Assembly: GCA_910584585.1 (NCBI GenBank)
Contig: CAJUBP010000039.1
Coordinates: 1-48,444, forward strand
Direction: 5' to 3'
DNA from: an uncultured Lachnospiraceae bacterium
GTDB lineage: Bacteria > Bacillota > Clostridia > Lachnospirales > Lachnospiraceae
DNA: 48,444 bases
Of the stretch, positions 1 to 8,325 are shown in pieces (within the stretch, counting starts at the first letter, position 1; each line of letters opens with the position of its first letter). Position numbers and translations under genes: made by a program. A model generated the notes under the pieces. The model worked only from the letters and a program-made list of their open reading frames with translations. It made no database searches and had not been told where the DNA came from.

Positions 1-1
1 T

Positions 2-1919
2 CGGTAGTGTCAAATCCTACCTGATTTTTTGTTATTAAAACCTTGATTTTGGGGAAGTTTGCAAATAAAAAGAGCATTGACCTCCCTTTTCTGGTATAAT
101 GTCCGTGACCAAACATCCATTATAGAAAGGAGCCAATGCTCATGAACATTATACAATACTTACTCTCTGTAATTCAATATCTTTACCAGCAAAACTGCTG
201 GCTGATTAACTTTATCTGTAGATATATCCCTCTCAAGCAGTGGGCTTTTGACGATTCCCATTCCCCCAAATACCAAAAGTTCAAAATTGATGAACTCCCT
301 CTGGTCACTGACTTCCGCCAGGACTGGACTTATAAGGAACTGATCCCTTACTTTGAAAAACGCTATGGGAAAAAGATCCGGCCTGTCAGCAGACGCTCGG
401 AGTGTGATATCCCCGATGACTGCTCCTGCCCGCGCTGTAACGCCCCAGAACCTTTCCTGTACAAGAATAACGGCTCAAAAGGACAGCTCCTGTGCAAAGT
501 CTGCTCTGCAAGGTTCTCCCCGCAGGAAAGCCGCTTCTCTTCCGTGAAGCTGCGCTGCCCGCACTGCGGCAATGCCCTGGTTCCCAAGAAAGAACGCAAA
601 CACTTCATCATCCATAAATGCGTGAATCCCAAATGCCCATACTACCTTCATAACCTTAAGAAAGTCGATAAGGACGACCTCAAAGAAGACTATGGCAAAA
701 ATAAATATAAACTCCACTACATCTACCGTGAGTTCACCGTGGATTTTTTCAGCATGGACTTAAATACCCTGCCTAAAAATGCATCTTCCCTCAAGTTCAG
801 TAAACATAACGCCCACGTCATGTCCCTGTGCCTCACCCTCCGTGTAAACCTCGGCCTTTCCCTGCGCAAGACCTCACAGGCTTTGAAAGACCTTTACAAT
901 ATCAACATCTCACACCAGCAGATTGCCAACTACTGCAAAACTGCGGCGGTGTGTATCAAGCCTTTTGTTGACCAGTACCCTTACCAGAAAGATGAAGTGT
1001 TCGCTGCCGATGAAACCTACATCAAAATCCGTGGCATCAAAACCTACGTCTGGCTCATCATGAACGCCGCTACCCGCTCCATCATCGGCTACCAAGTGTC
1101 CGACAACCGTGGCGTCGGCCCCTGTATCCTCGCCATGCGCATGGCTTTCCGGGGACTTACAAAACTGCCGGAAAACTTTAAGTTTATCGCTGACGGCTAC
1201 AGCGCCTATCCCCTTGCTGCAATGGAGTTCGTAAAAAAGCTGGGCAGAGACTTCGCTTTTAAAATCACCCAGGTCATCGGACTTACCAACGACGATGCTG
1301 TTTCCACGGAACACCGCCCATTCAAGCAGATGATCGAACGCCTGAACCGGACTTATAAAGCCTCTTACCGTCACACGAACGGCTTTGACAACATCGACGG
1401 CGCCAGCTACGATCTTACGCTCTGGGTCGCTTACTATAACTTCCTGCGCCCTCATAAACACAATAAATACAAAGTCCTCAACGAAGTGGAAATGCTGCAA
1501 GGATCTGACAACATGCCCGGCAAATGGCAGCTTCTCATCTTTATTGGTCAGCAGACTATTCTGAATATGCAGAAAAACCACACCGAACAGACGGAGCGGG
1601 GCTGTTGTCAATAGAACCGTGGAATACCGCAGCAGGCGGCAGCGCCGTCTGTGAGGATATGCCGCGAAAGTCTATTGACATAAGGCTCTCGGATCATCCT
1701 GTCAAGCAGAAAAGGGGGCATTGCACCCTTTTCCTGCCTTCCGGCGAGGATGGGTTCGGGCAACGCCCGAAAACGGGTCAAGGGACTGGTCCCTTGTGGG
1801 TTCTTAGGGCAACGCCCTAAGCCCTCGGAGAGCTTATCGGAATCAAAATCTACAGTTTTCAAGGTTCGTTTGAGCCTATTTTTTCGGCTCGGTTTTTCAT
1901 AGATTACTTGACACTACCG
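2..1919 (+). mobile_element. Complete insertion sequence, DDE type
   Basis: Seen: perfect 12-base inverted repeats at 2-13 (CGGTAGTGTCAA) and 1908-1919 enclose one transposase gene and about 290 bases of non-coding DNA. The outermost base may belong to the target site. The left flank is cut by the window edge, so a target duplication cannot be tested. An extended -10 (TGGTATAAT, 92-100) lies before the gene. I do not assign the IS family with certainty; the DDE core resembles the IS6/IS240-like group, but two N-terminal zinc ribbons make it longer than usual IS6 enzymes. Confidence 0.85.
142..1614 (+). CDS. DDE transposase with N-terminal zinc ribbons
   Basis: This enzyme would cut and join the ends of the surrounding IS. 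The ORF can start at 136 or 142. I prefer 142 because the site GAAAGGAG (125-132) is then 9 bases away rather than 3. Counting from 136, two zinc ribbons are visible: C98/C101 with C120/C123, and C141/C144 with C162/C167. The catalytic triad is likely D292 (ADETY), D353 (ADGYSAY) and E401 (IERLNRT), with IS6/IS240-like spacing. The C-terminus has the YYNFLRPH motif common in integrase-like cores. The gene is undisturbed, so the element may still be active. The reverse-strand ORF inside it (910-1611) is a shadow. Confidence 0.9.
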   Translation: MNIIQYLLSVIQYLYQQNCWLINFICRYIPLKQWAFDDSHSPKYQKFKIDELPLVTDFRQDWTYKELIPYFEKRYGKKIRPVSRRSECDIPDDCSCPRCNAPEPFLYKNNGSKGQLLCKVCSARFSPQESRFSSVKLRCPHCGNALVPKKERKHFIIHKCVNPKCPYYLHNLKKVDKDDLKEDYGKNKYKLHYIYREFTVDFFSMDLNTLPKNASSLKFSKHNAHVMSLCLTLRVNLGLSLRKTSQALKDLYNINISHQQIANYCKTAAVCIKPFVDQYPYQKDEVFAADETYIKIRGIKTYVWLIMNAATRSIIGYQVSDNRGVGPCILAMRMAFRGLTKLPENFKFIADGYSAYPLAAMEFVKKLGRDFAFKITQVIGLTNDDAVSTEHRPFKQMIERLNRTYKASYRHTNGFDNIDGASYDLTLWVAYYNFLRPHKHNKYKVLNEVEMLQGSDNMPGKWQLLIFIGQQTILNMQKNHTEQTERGCCQ

Positions 1920-1982
1920 TTCACTGTAGTACCCCGGAAATCAGGATTTTTCTTCGCGCGATTCAGATGAAATTTCAGCAAT

Positions 1983-2019
1983 AAAAAAGCCTCACAACTG
2001 CAGCGTACAATTGTGTGGC
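1983..2019 (-). terminator. Orphan minus-strand terminator
   Basis: Read on the minus strand, 2019-2011 (GCCACACAA) pairs with 1997-1989 (TTGTGAGGC) with one mismatch, and six T follow. No minus-strand gene now lies to its right, so it may be left from a gene lost around the IS insertion, or it may shield against read-through. Confidence 0.5.
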
Positions 2020-2114
2020 GAAAAAAGATTGCTCTTGAAAAATCCACTCCCGTAAGGGTTTTATGAGAATAGTATGGCATATTTATGGAAAAATGTCAAT
2101 TTGAAAAAATATAG

Positions 2115-2143
2115 TTGACAGATCCCTAATTAAGCGGTATAAG
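2115..2143 (+). promoter_or_regulatory. Sigma-A promoter of the nitroreductase gene
   Basis: TTGACA (2115-2120), a 17-base spacer, then TATAAG (2138-2143). It is near consensus and lies about 75 bases before the start codon. Confidence 0.75.
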
Positions 2144-2217
2144 GAAAATGGGAAAAAGAATCAGAGGACAGTTTTCTATGAGAAAAAAGCATAACGGAAT
2201 CCAGGAGGGCGTTTGAT

Positions 2218-2880
2218 ATGATGACAATGAAAGAAGCAATGGCGGCAAGACATACGGTCCGTAAATATACAGACAGGCCCATACCGGGAAAAATCATTTC
2301 TCTTCTGAATGAAAGGATTGCGGAAAATAACAAAAAATATCAGCTTGCGGTCAAACTGAATACCAATGATTCCTCTGCGTTTCCGGCAGTAATCAAATTG
2401 GTTCTGGCAAAGGGAGTGAAGAACTATTTTATCCTGGCAGGGCCGGATGAGCCGGAATTAGATGAAAAGCTGGGATACAGCGGAGGGGATTTGATGCTTT
2501 ACGCCCAGACGCTGGGGCTGAATACCTGGTGGGTGGGAGGAACTTTCCGCCGGAATAAATTAAATGCCGCGGCTGGAAACGATAAAGTGATTGGCGTCAT
2601 TGCAGTGGGATACGGAGTTAACCAGGGAGAGCCCCACAAATCCAAAGCGCCAAAGGATGTGGCGGTTTATGAGGGCAGGATGCCGGAGTGGTTCGCGGCT
2701 GGCGTGGACGCTGCTTTGCTGGCGCCTACGGCTTTGAATAAGCAGGCATTTTCCATTCAAGGAACCAGAAATAAGGTGAAAATCACCTGTGAAAACGGGG
2801 CGTTTTCCGGCGCGGATTTGGGTCTTGTAAAGTATCATTTTGAATTAGGGGCGGGCAAAGAGAATTTTCAGTGGGAGTAA
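2218..2880 (+). CDS. Nitroreductase-family protein (TM1586-like)
   Basis: A 220-residue member of the short nitroreductase families, which bind FMN and reduce nitro compounds, quinones or unknown electron acceptors in the cytoplasm. The N-terminus has the family opening (ARHTVRKYTDRPI, near residues 10-22). The middle has GGDLMLYAQTLGLNTWWVGG, the helix and loop typical of this fold, and APTALNKQ near residue 165 packs by the flavin. The arrangement fits the TM1586-type subgroup, which carries a tandem half-repeat. The start at 2218 has AGGAGGG (2203-2209). It has its own promoter and stands 60 bases before the kinase gene, with which it may be cotranscribed. The substrate cannot be read from the sequence. 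Confidence 0.8.
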   Translation: MMTMKEAMAARHTVRKYTDRPIPGKIISLLNERIAENNKKYQLAVKLNTNDSSAFPAVIKLVLAKGVKNYFILAGPDEPELDEKLGYSGGDLMLYAQTLGLNTWWVGGTFRRNKLNAAAGNDKVIGVIAVGYGVNQGEPHKSKAPKDVAVYEGRMPEWFAAGVDAALLAPTALNKQAFSIQGTRNKVKITCENGAFSGADLGLVKYHFELGAGKENFQWE

Positions 2881-2940
2881 GGAACTCCCTCTAAAGCCAA
2901 GGCAAATAACAGGCTTATTACAGGAGACAGGAGGTGCTCT

Positions 2941-4266
2941 ATGAATAATCTCGGCGAAGCCATCAGCAACACAAGAAATACGCTGGTGATTCTTCCCCTC
3001 GTGTTTTTTTGTTTTATTCCTGTCTGGCAGGATCGGAAGGATACCTCTTTGAGGCTGCTGTGCAAGGTTGCTTTTTCGGTGGCGGCCATGCTTTTGCTGA
3101 TGTTTGTCATGTATCTTTTTCTTCCGGAAAATCTGGACAACCTGATCAATATGATTCTCTGCATCAGTATTTTTTTCTGGCTGTACCAGCGGGAAATCAA
3201 TCTGGAGCGTTCTCATCTGTGGTTTGTGTTCTGCACAGCCTGTCTTGTGGGCAGTGTTTCTTATCTGTTTAGCCATGTGATGAGTGTTTTGCTGTATCCG
3301 GACGCCACGATCCATCTCATAGCAGGAAATGATCTTTTTCTGCTTCAGGTTGGATTTGAATGGGCGGAAATAGCGGTTTTGTTTTATCCGGTGAAAAAAT
3401 ATCTGGGCTGGCTGGCGCATCATTTTCATGAGGAATCGGTGTGGCGTTTGTTCTGGATTCTGCCCTGCGGTTTTACGTTTTTTTCCATGTATTTTATTCC
3501 TTATGACAACAGTGTAATGAAGATGAATCGGTTTCTTTCCTTGTATATTGCGGTGCTTCTGGTGCTTTTGGCGTTGATCGTGTTTTTGTATCTGATGTTT
3601 TATAAAGCTGCCCGAAGCATGGTGGAGCGGCAGGAACTGACGATGAAAGCCGCCGCGCTGGAGCTTCAGGCGGAGCAATACAGCAGATTACAGCTTCATG
3701 TGCAGGAGACTGGCAGGCTGCGCCATGATTTCCGGCATCAGCTTACAGTGATTGGGGAAATGGTCAGCAGCGGGAAATATCAGGAATTGGAAGAGTATCT
3801 GAGCAATTATATTTCCGGTATTCCTGATATGCCTGTGCTCTATGGAAAATCTGCCGCTGTAAACGCGATACTGAACCACTACAGGGCCCTCTGCAGCGAG
3901 GAGCAGATCGAGGCGCGGTTTGTTGTCGCTCTGGGAGAGATTCCAGAGGGAATGGAGATTGAGTTCTGTGTGCTGTTGGGGAATCTTCTGGAAAACGCGG
4001 TGGAAGCCTGCCGGAAACTTTCGGAGGAAACGCGGTACATATCCCTGAAAATCAGGCAGACTTCGGCCAATTTCCTGGCGCTTCAGATTTCAAATCCTTA
4101 TTCCGGCAGTGTAAAGTCGCGGGGAGAACATTTTCTTTCTTCGAAACATGGGGGAGAGGGGCAGGGTTTGAAATCTGTGCAGGCAACTGCAAAACGATAT
4201 GATGGATCGGCGGATGTGGATTTTGACGGAAACATTTTCCGGGTAAGAGTAATGTTGACAGCCTGA
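2941..4266 (+). CDS. GHKL sensor histidine kinase, AgrC-like
   Basis: A 441-residue membrane sensor kinase. Five or six hydrophobic helices fill residues 14-220, followed by a coiled linker rich in Glu and Gln. The phosphoacceptor box is RLRHDFRHQL with H262. The ATP-binding domain has the N box GNLLENAVEAC (N352) and a glycine box GGEGQGL near 404-410. This is the HPK10/GHKL type that normally phosphorylates LytTR regulators and often senses peptides, although no peptide precursor or AgrB-like processing gene is visible here. The ribosome site AGGAGGTG (2929-2936) fixes the start. The LytTR regulator follows after 49 bases. Confidence 0.9.
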   Translation: MNNLGEAISNTRNTLVILPLVFFCFIPVWQDRKDTSLRLLCKVAFSVAAMLLLMFVMYLFLPENLDNLINMILCISIFFWLYQREINLERSHLWFVFCTACLVGSVSYLFSHVMSVLLYPDATIHLIAGNDLFLLQVGFEWAEIAVLFYPVKKYLGWLAHHFHEESVWRLFWILPCGFTFFSMYFIPYDNSVMKMNRFLSLYIAVLLVLLALIVFLYLMFYKAARSMVERQELTMKAAALELQAEQYSRLQLHVQETGRLRHDFRHQLTVIGEMVSSGKYQELEEYLSNYISGIPDMPVLYGKSAAVNAILNHYRALCSEEQIEARFVVALGEIPEGMEIEFCVLLGNLLENAVEACRKLSEETRYISLKIRQTSANFLALQISNPYSGSVKSRGEHFLSSKHGGEGQGLKSVQATAKRYDGSADVDFDGNIFRVRVMLTA

Positions 4267-4315
4267 AGGAGCGTTTTCCAGTGGGAAGGAACGGTTCACA
4301 AAAGGAGCGTTGTAA

Positions 4316-5029
4316 ATGAAAATAGCCGTAGTAGATGATTTGCGAGAAGACGCGGACCGTTTATGCGGATATATAGACAGGTTCAGCAAAGAAAACGACA
4401 TTGCGATGGTTACGTCAGTTTTTTACGCAAGCTTCGATTTCCTGGAAGAATATGAAGGAGAGTACGATATTATTTTCCTGGATATTGAGATGCCCGGCAG
4501 CGATGGGTTAGAGACTGCCCGTGAAATCCGAACCAGAGATGAGGGAGCTGCAATTATTTTTGTAACCGGTATGGCAAAATACGCGATTCATGGTTATGAG
4601 GTGAACGCCATTGATTTCATGGTGAAGCCGGTAGGGTATTACAATTTTTCTGTGAAACTGGAAAAGGCCCTCCGCTTCTGCAGGCGGCATAGCACCCAGT
4701 ATATTTTGGTGAACGATAAAGAGGGCCTGCAGCGTCTGTCGGCCCGGGATATCCTGTACATTGAAAAAGAACGGGAATATCTGATTTACCATACAAGAAA
4801 GGGAGAGTTTAGGAACCGGGGAAGCATAAAGACAACCAAAGAAAAGATGGGGGAACTCCCCTTTGCGGAATGTATTTCCGGTTGTCTTGTAAACCTTGAT
4901 TATGTCAGCCGGATTGAAAAAGACGCTGTAATGTTAGAGGCGCGCACGGAGACCAGGCTTCCCCTTTCCAGACGGCTGAAAAAGCAATTTTCCAGAGAAT
5001 ACATTAAATATATGGGCGGAGAGTTTTAG
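4316..5029 (+). CDS. LytTR-family response regulator
   Basis: A 237-residue regulator. Residues 1-120 form a receiver domain with acidic pocket D7/D8, phosphoacceptor D56 in IIFLDIEMPG and a conserved Lys in MVKPV near 104. Residues 130-235 form a LytTR DNA-binding domain (LSARDILYIEKEREYLIYHT, then GCLVNLDYVSRI). LytTR proteins bind paired ~9-base direct repeats about 21 bases apart, just upstream of weak -35 boxes. Such a pair occurs at 6560-6589 before the GH3 genes, so those genes are its likely targets (inference). Its stop lies one base before the second kinase gene, so the three signalling genes probably form one operon. Confidence 0.93.
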   Translation: MKIAVVDDLREDADRLCGYIDRFSKENDIAMVTSVFYASFDFLEEYEGEYDIIFLDIEMPGSDGLETAREIRTRDEGAAIIFVTGMAKYAIHGYEVNAIDFMVKPVGYYNFSVKLEKALRFCRRHSTQYILVNDKEGLQRLSARDILYIEKEREYLIYHTRKGEFRNRGSIKTTKEKMGELPFAECISGCLVNLDYVSRIEKDAVMLEARTETRLPLSRRLKKQFSREYIKYMGGEF

Positions 5030-5030
5030 G

Positions 5031-6365
5031 ATGTTATATGAATTTTTGCAAAGCAACCACATACAGTTTTCCTTTCAGCTTCTGATTTCAGAGCTGGCTT
5101 TTTTGGCGGACAAACCCAGAAGGAGAGGGTTTGGGGTTCGGGCCGCTGTCGGCATGGCAGTTCATCTTGCGCTGGCGGATATCTGGGAGAAATTGATTGG
5201 CGGCATAACCGGGGAATCCCTGTTTCCCTATGTTCCTCTGTATTTTGGATATGCTGTTTTGACGGCCGCTTTGATTTATTTTTGCTTTGAGATTCAGGGG
5301 ATGGAAGTTATTTTTGTCGTGACCAGCGGATATGCTGCGGAGCATATGTGTTTTGCGCTGTCCCGGATGTTTTTGTGGATATTTCATCTGCCTTATGATC
5401 TTTATGGGGATTTGCTGCATCTGGTGATTACCAGATACCTCATTTATCTTATCACAGCGGCTGCGGTATATTATTTTGTCGCGCGCAAAAATAAAGGCGT
5501 CAGCCGTTTCCGCAACAGTGATAAGCGGATGGTTGTATTGTCTTTTGTGCTGCTGTTCGCGGCGGTGGGATTAAGCGTATACTGGTCTTATCCGCCGGAG
5601 TATCTGCTGACGGGAGTAGGAGGGCTGATCTGCCCCGCTTATAGCTTTTTGTGCGGCGCGATGGTCCTTTTGATGGAATATTATGTTTTGCGGGAGAACA
5701 GCATGAAGCGGGAAAAAGAGATGATGGAACAGCTTATGGCAGTGTCTGACGCGCAGCAAAAGAGCGCGAAAGAAGCCATTGACATCATCAATATGAAATG
5801 CCATGATTTGAAACATCAAATCAGGATTTTGGCAAGGATGGAAGATTCAAAGGCCCGTTCCGAGTATCTGCAGGAGGTGCAGGAGGCAGTGTCCATCTAT
5901 GACGCTGTCTACCATACAGGAAGCAAGGCGCTGGACTATGTTCTGCGGGAAAAGACGCTGCTGTTCCATGAATATCAGATAGAATTCAGCTGCATGGTGG
6001 AGGAGGAAATCATTCCTTTTATGAAGCAGGCAGACGTGTACGCCCTTATGGGAAACGCGCTGGATAACGCATTAGAACGGGTGCTGAAAGAAAAAGAAGA
6101 AGAGCGGATTGTAAGCCTTCATATCAAAAGCTGCGGGGAAATGCTTCTGCTCCATCTGGAAAATCGCTGCAGCGGCGACGTGCAGTTTCAGGACGGCCTT
6201 CCCCTGACAGATAAGGCGGACAAAGGCCGCCATGGGTTTGGGGTGCGCAGTATCCGGTATATTGCGGAGAAATACCAGGGGGAATTGTTTATGCGGGTCA
6301 ATAACGGAAGATTTTTCCTGGATATTCTTTTTCCCAAAATACAGCAAAAAGATAATGTATTGTAA
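5031..6365 (+). CDS. Second GHKL sensor histidine kinase
   Basis: A 444-residue membrane kinase with about six hydrophobic segments in residues 10-220, a coiled linker (KREKEMMEQLMAV), the box INMKCHDLKHQIR with H258, the N box GNALDNALERV (N346) and a glycine region GRHGFGVRSI. It differs strongly in sequence from the kinase at 2941, so it is not a recent duplicate. HK-RR-HK sets are less usual than simple pairs; both kinases may feed the single regulator between them. The gene starts one base after the regulator stop. Its last codons run into a 40-base tandem repeat that spans the stop codon. Confidence 0.88.
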   Translation: MLYEFLQSNHIQFSFQLLISELAFLADKPRRRGFGVRAAVGMAVHLALADIWEKLIGGITGESLFPYVPLYFGYAVLTAALIYFCFEIQGMEVIFVVTSGYAAEHMCFALSRMFLWIFHLPYDLYGDLLHLVITRYLIYLITAAAVYYFVARKNKGVSRFRNSDKRMVVLSFVLLFAAVGLSVYWSYPPEYLLTGVGGLICPAYSFLCGAMVLLMEYYVLRENSMKREKEMMEQLMAVSDAQQKSAKEAIDIINMKCHDLKHQIRILARMEDSKARSEYLQEVQEAVSIYDAVYHTGSKALDYVLREKTLLFHEYQIEFSCMVEEEIIPFMKQADVYALMGNALDNALERVLKEKEEERIVSLHIKSCGEMLLLHLENRCSGDVQFQDGLPLTDKADKGRHGFGVRSIRYIAEKYQGELFMRVNNGRFFLDILFPKIQQKDNVL

Positions 6366-6466
6366 AAGATACCGGGAAAGCAGAGAAAAGAAAAATGTAT
6401 TGCAAAAGATACCGGGAAAGCAGAGAAAAGAAAAATGTATTGTAAAAGATACCGGGAAAGCGGCAA
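6354..6466 (+). repeat. 40-bp tandem repeat over a gene end
   Basis: The unit starting AATGTATTGTAAAAGATACC occurs at 6354, 6394 and 6434 with exact 40-base spacing. Copies 1 and 2 differ at one base and copy 3 diverges after about 28 bases. The stop codon of the second kinase lies in copy 1. The period is not a multiple of three, so the repeat is not protein-coding by design. Confidence 0.9.
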
Positions 6467-6510
6467 AAGGAGTAATATTTTGTTGCAGACGCCGGCGGAT
6501 AAGAGAAGGA

Positions 6511-6537
6511 AAAGCGCGCCTTAAAGGGCGCTTTTTT
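6511..6537 (+). terminator. Terminator of the two-component operon
   Basis: AAAGCGC (6511-6517) pairs with GCGCTTT (6528-6534), with an inner CC/GG pair, followed by a run of six T (6532-6537). It is placed between the second kinase and the GH3 promoter. Confidence 0.85.
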
Positions 6538-6558
6538 CTGTGCCCGATTCTAAAAAAA

Positions 6559-6591
6559 GACCGATTATAGAAAAAAAATGACCGATTATAG
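6559..6591 (+). promoter_or_regulatory. LytTR-type direct repeat (operator)
   Basis: GACCGATTATAG occurs twice, at 6559-6570 and 6580-6591, exactly 21 bases apart (two helical turns). The core ACCGATTAT fits the published LytTR half-site pattern [TA][AC][CA]GTTN[AG][TG] at eight of nine places, and the spacing is that of AgrA-type sites. A weaker relative (CCGATTCTA) starts at 6544. It lies 5 bases before a -35-like box. The binding protein is inferred to be the LytTR regulator at 4316-5029. Confidence 0.65.
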
Positions 6592-6595
6592 CATC

Positions 6596-6627
6596 TTGGC
6601 AGCCCTCTTTCAGATCTCTTTTATAAT
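6596..6627 (+). promoter_or_regulatory. Activator-type promoter of the GH3 operon
   Basis: TTGGCA (6596-6601) and TATAAT (6622-6627) are 20 bases apart. A perfect -10 with an over-long spacer, directly behind the paired repeat, is what an activator-dependent LytTR promoter looks like. Confidence 0.6.
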
Positions 6628-6672
6628 AAATCCAGAAATAAAAAAGGATACAAAAAAGAGGAGGAAAGAGAA

Positions 6673-8325
6673 ATGTTAAAGATGATTGTTGACTTGCTGA
6701 CGCCTATCTTTGAAGGCATGGGAGTCAGCCCCACGGATGTTCAGACTTATGTGGAGATGCTGAGCGGCTACATATACGCCATCACGGGTCTGCTGGTTCT
6801 GGCGGCGGCAGTGATGATTGGAGCTCACTGGCTGGTGAAGAAGGGAACCCGGCATGTGGTGCGCTGGGGCGCGGGAATTTCCTGGGTTCTGATCGTAACC
6901 GTATTGGCGAATATCATTTGTTTTGGGCCTATGTATAACAACCTGGCGCCGATTTTGAACACAAGGGCTTCTGTTACGGAAGAGTCTGCGGCCCACTCCA
7001 GGGAGATTATCGAGGAAATCGGCGCGGAGGGCATGGTGCTGGTGAAGAATGAGAACCATGCGCTTCCTCTGGCGGCAGATTCTAATCTGAATGTATTTGG
7101 ATGGGCTTCCACAAACCCCATTTACGGCGGGACTGGTTCCGGTTCTTCGGACAGCTCTGCGGCAGTGGATATCCTGACGTCTCTGACAGATGCGGGATTT
7201 AAGGTAAACCAGGATATTATTGATATGTATAAAGAATATCAGGCAGACAGAAATTCCGGCGATTCTGTCAGCGTTACTTACACAGACTGGTCCTTGCCGG
7301 AACCGCCGGTGGATCATTATACGGATGAACTGATGGCAGGGGCGAAGGAATTTTCTGACCGGGCAATGATTGTGATTTCCCGATCCGGCGGCGAAGGCCA
7401 GGATTCCCCCATGGACATGAACGCGGTCATCAAGGGAACCTATGACACCAAAGACACGGTGGCCAACGGAAATGAAAGCTATACTTATTTTGGGTGCAAT
7501 TATAATAATAACAGTGAAGATTATGATGATTTCGATCCAGGCGAGAGCTATCTGGAACTGTCCAACACGGAAGAAGCCATGATTGAAAAGGTGTGTTCTG
7601 AATTTGAGGATGTGGTTGTAGTCATCAATGCCAACAACGCCATGGAACTGGGATGGGTCAATGACTATGAACAGATTGGCGCGGTGATTCTTGCGCCCGG
7701 CACTGGAGCAAGCGGCATGGCGGCGCTTGGGGATATTTTGAACGGCACGGTAAACCCCTCTGGAAGAACGGTGGACACTTATGTCTATGATTTGACTCAG
7801 ACGCCTTATTATAACAATATTGGAAGTTTTACTTACAGCAATGTCTCGGATTTACAGGAAGCGCTGACAGCCAAAGATCCGGCGTATCAGGGCGTGGTTT
7901 CCTTTGTGAATTATGTGGAAAGCATTTATGTAGGGTATAAATTTTATGAGACGGCGGCAGAAGAAAAACTGATTAACTATGAGGAACAAGTGCTGTATCC
8001 CTTCGGGTATGGGTTAAGTTATACCGAATTTACACAGAAAATGGAGAACTTTAAGGATAACGGCGATACCGTTTCCTTTGACGTGACAGTGACAAACAGC
8101 GGCGATAGAGCCGGAAAAGATGTGGTAGAGGTTTACTATCAGCCGCCCTATGTAAACGGGGGAATCGAGAAATCTTCCGTGAATCTGATTGAATTCGGCA
8201 AAACAGGCATTTTGGAACCGGGCGGTTCTGAGACAATTTCTTTTGAGATCGCCAAAGAAGACATGGCTTCCTATGACTCCAAAGGATTGAAGACGGAGAA
8301 CGGCAGCGGTGGAATCTGCAGATAA
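6673..8325 (+). CDS. GH3 protein, reversed domain order, 5' part
   Basis: This 550-residue product is the front of a membrane glycoside hydrolase family 3 enzyme whose domains are in reverse order. Two membrane helices (about 31-54 and 66-85) come first. The GH3 C-terminal domain starts near 115 (EEIGAEGMVLVKNENHALPL) and runs through APGTGASGMAALGDIL and NPSGRTVDTY. A fibronectin-III-like domain follows (DVTVTNSGDRAGKDVVEVY). The frame then stops at 8325, within a few bases of where the catalytic domain opens in another frame. Reversed GH3 order is known from Ruminococcus and Butyrivibrio beta-glucosidases. The end of the Fn3 domain is missing, so the gene is probably broken. Ribosome site GAGGAGGA (6658-6665). 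Confidence 0.8.
   Translation: MLKMIVDLLTPIFEGMGVSPTDVQTYVEMLSGYIYAITGLLVLAAAVMIGAHWLVKKGTRHVVRWGAGISWVLIVTVLANIICFGPMYNNLAPILNTRASVTEESAAHSREIIEEIGAEGMVLVKNENHALPLAADSNLNVFGWASTNPIYGGTGSGSSDSSAAVDILTSLTDAGFKVNQDIIDMYKEYQADRNSGDSVSVTYTDWSLPEPPVDHYTDELMAGAKEFSDRAMIVISRSGGEGQDSPMDMNAVIKGTYDTKDTVANGNESYTYFGCNYNNNSEDYDDFDPGESYLELSNTEEAMIEKVCSEFEDVVVVINANNAMELGWVNDYEQIGAVILAPGTGASGMAALGDILNGTVNPSGRTVDTYVYDLTQTPYYNNIGSFTYSNVSDLQEALTAKDPAYQGVVSFVNYVESIYVGYKFYETAAEEKLINYEEQVLYPFGYGLSYTEFTQKMENFKDNGDTVSFDVTVTNSGDRAGKDVVEVYYQPPYVNGGIEKSSVNLIEFGKTGILEPGGSETISFEIAKEDMASYDSKGLKTENGSGGICR

Larger units (their letters stand above)
1615..2217. other. IS tail with hairpin array, then intergenic
   Basis: No gene is supported here. 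Inside the IS tail four compact hairpins follow each other: AAAAGGG/CCCTTTT (1710-1716/1726-1732), TTCGGGC-AAC-GCCCGAA (1755-1771), AAGGGAC-TG-GTCCCTT (1780-1795) and CTTAGGGC-AAC-GCCCTAAG (1803-1821). The core GGGCAACGCCC occurs twice. They lie inside the terminal repeats, so they travel with the element. Beyond the IS, 1920-2217 holds a minus-facing terminator and the promoter of the next gene, listed separately. Confidence 0.7.

Noticed and set aside
910..1611. 233-residue reverse frame in the transposase gene
   Set aside because: It is a shadow of the transposase coding frame, without a ribosome site or family match.
6354..6466. CRISPR-like repeat array
   Set aside because: The units are contiguous 40-base tandem copies without variable spacers, and no cas genes are nearby.
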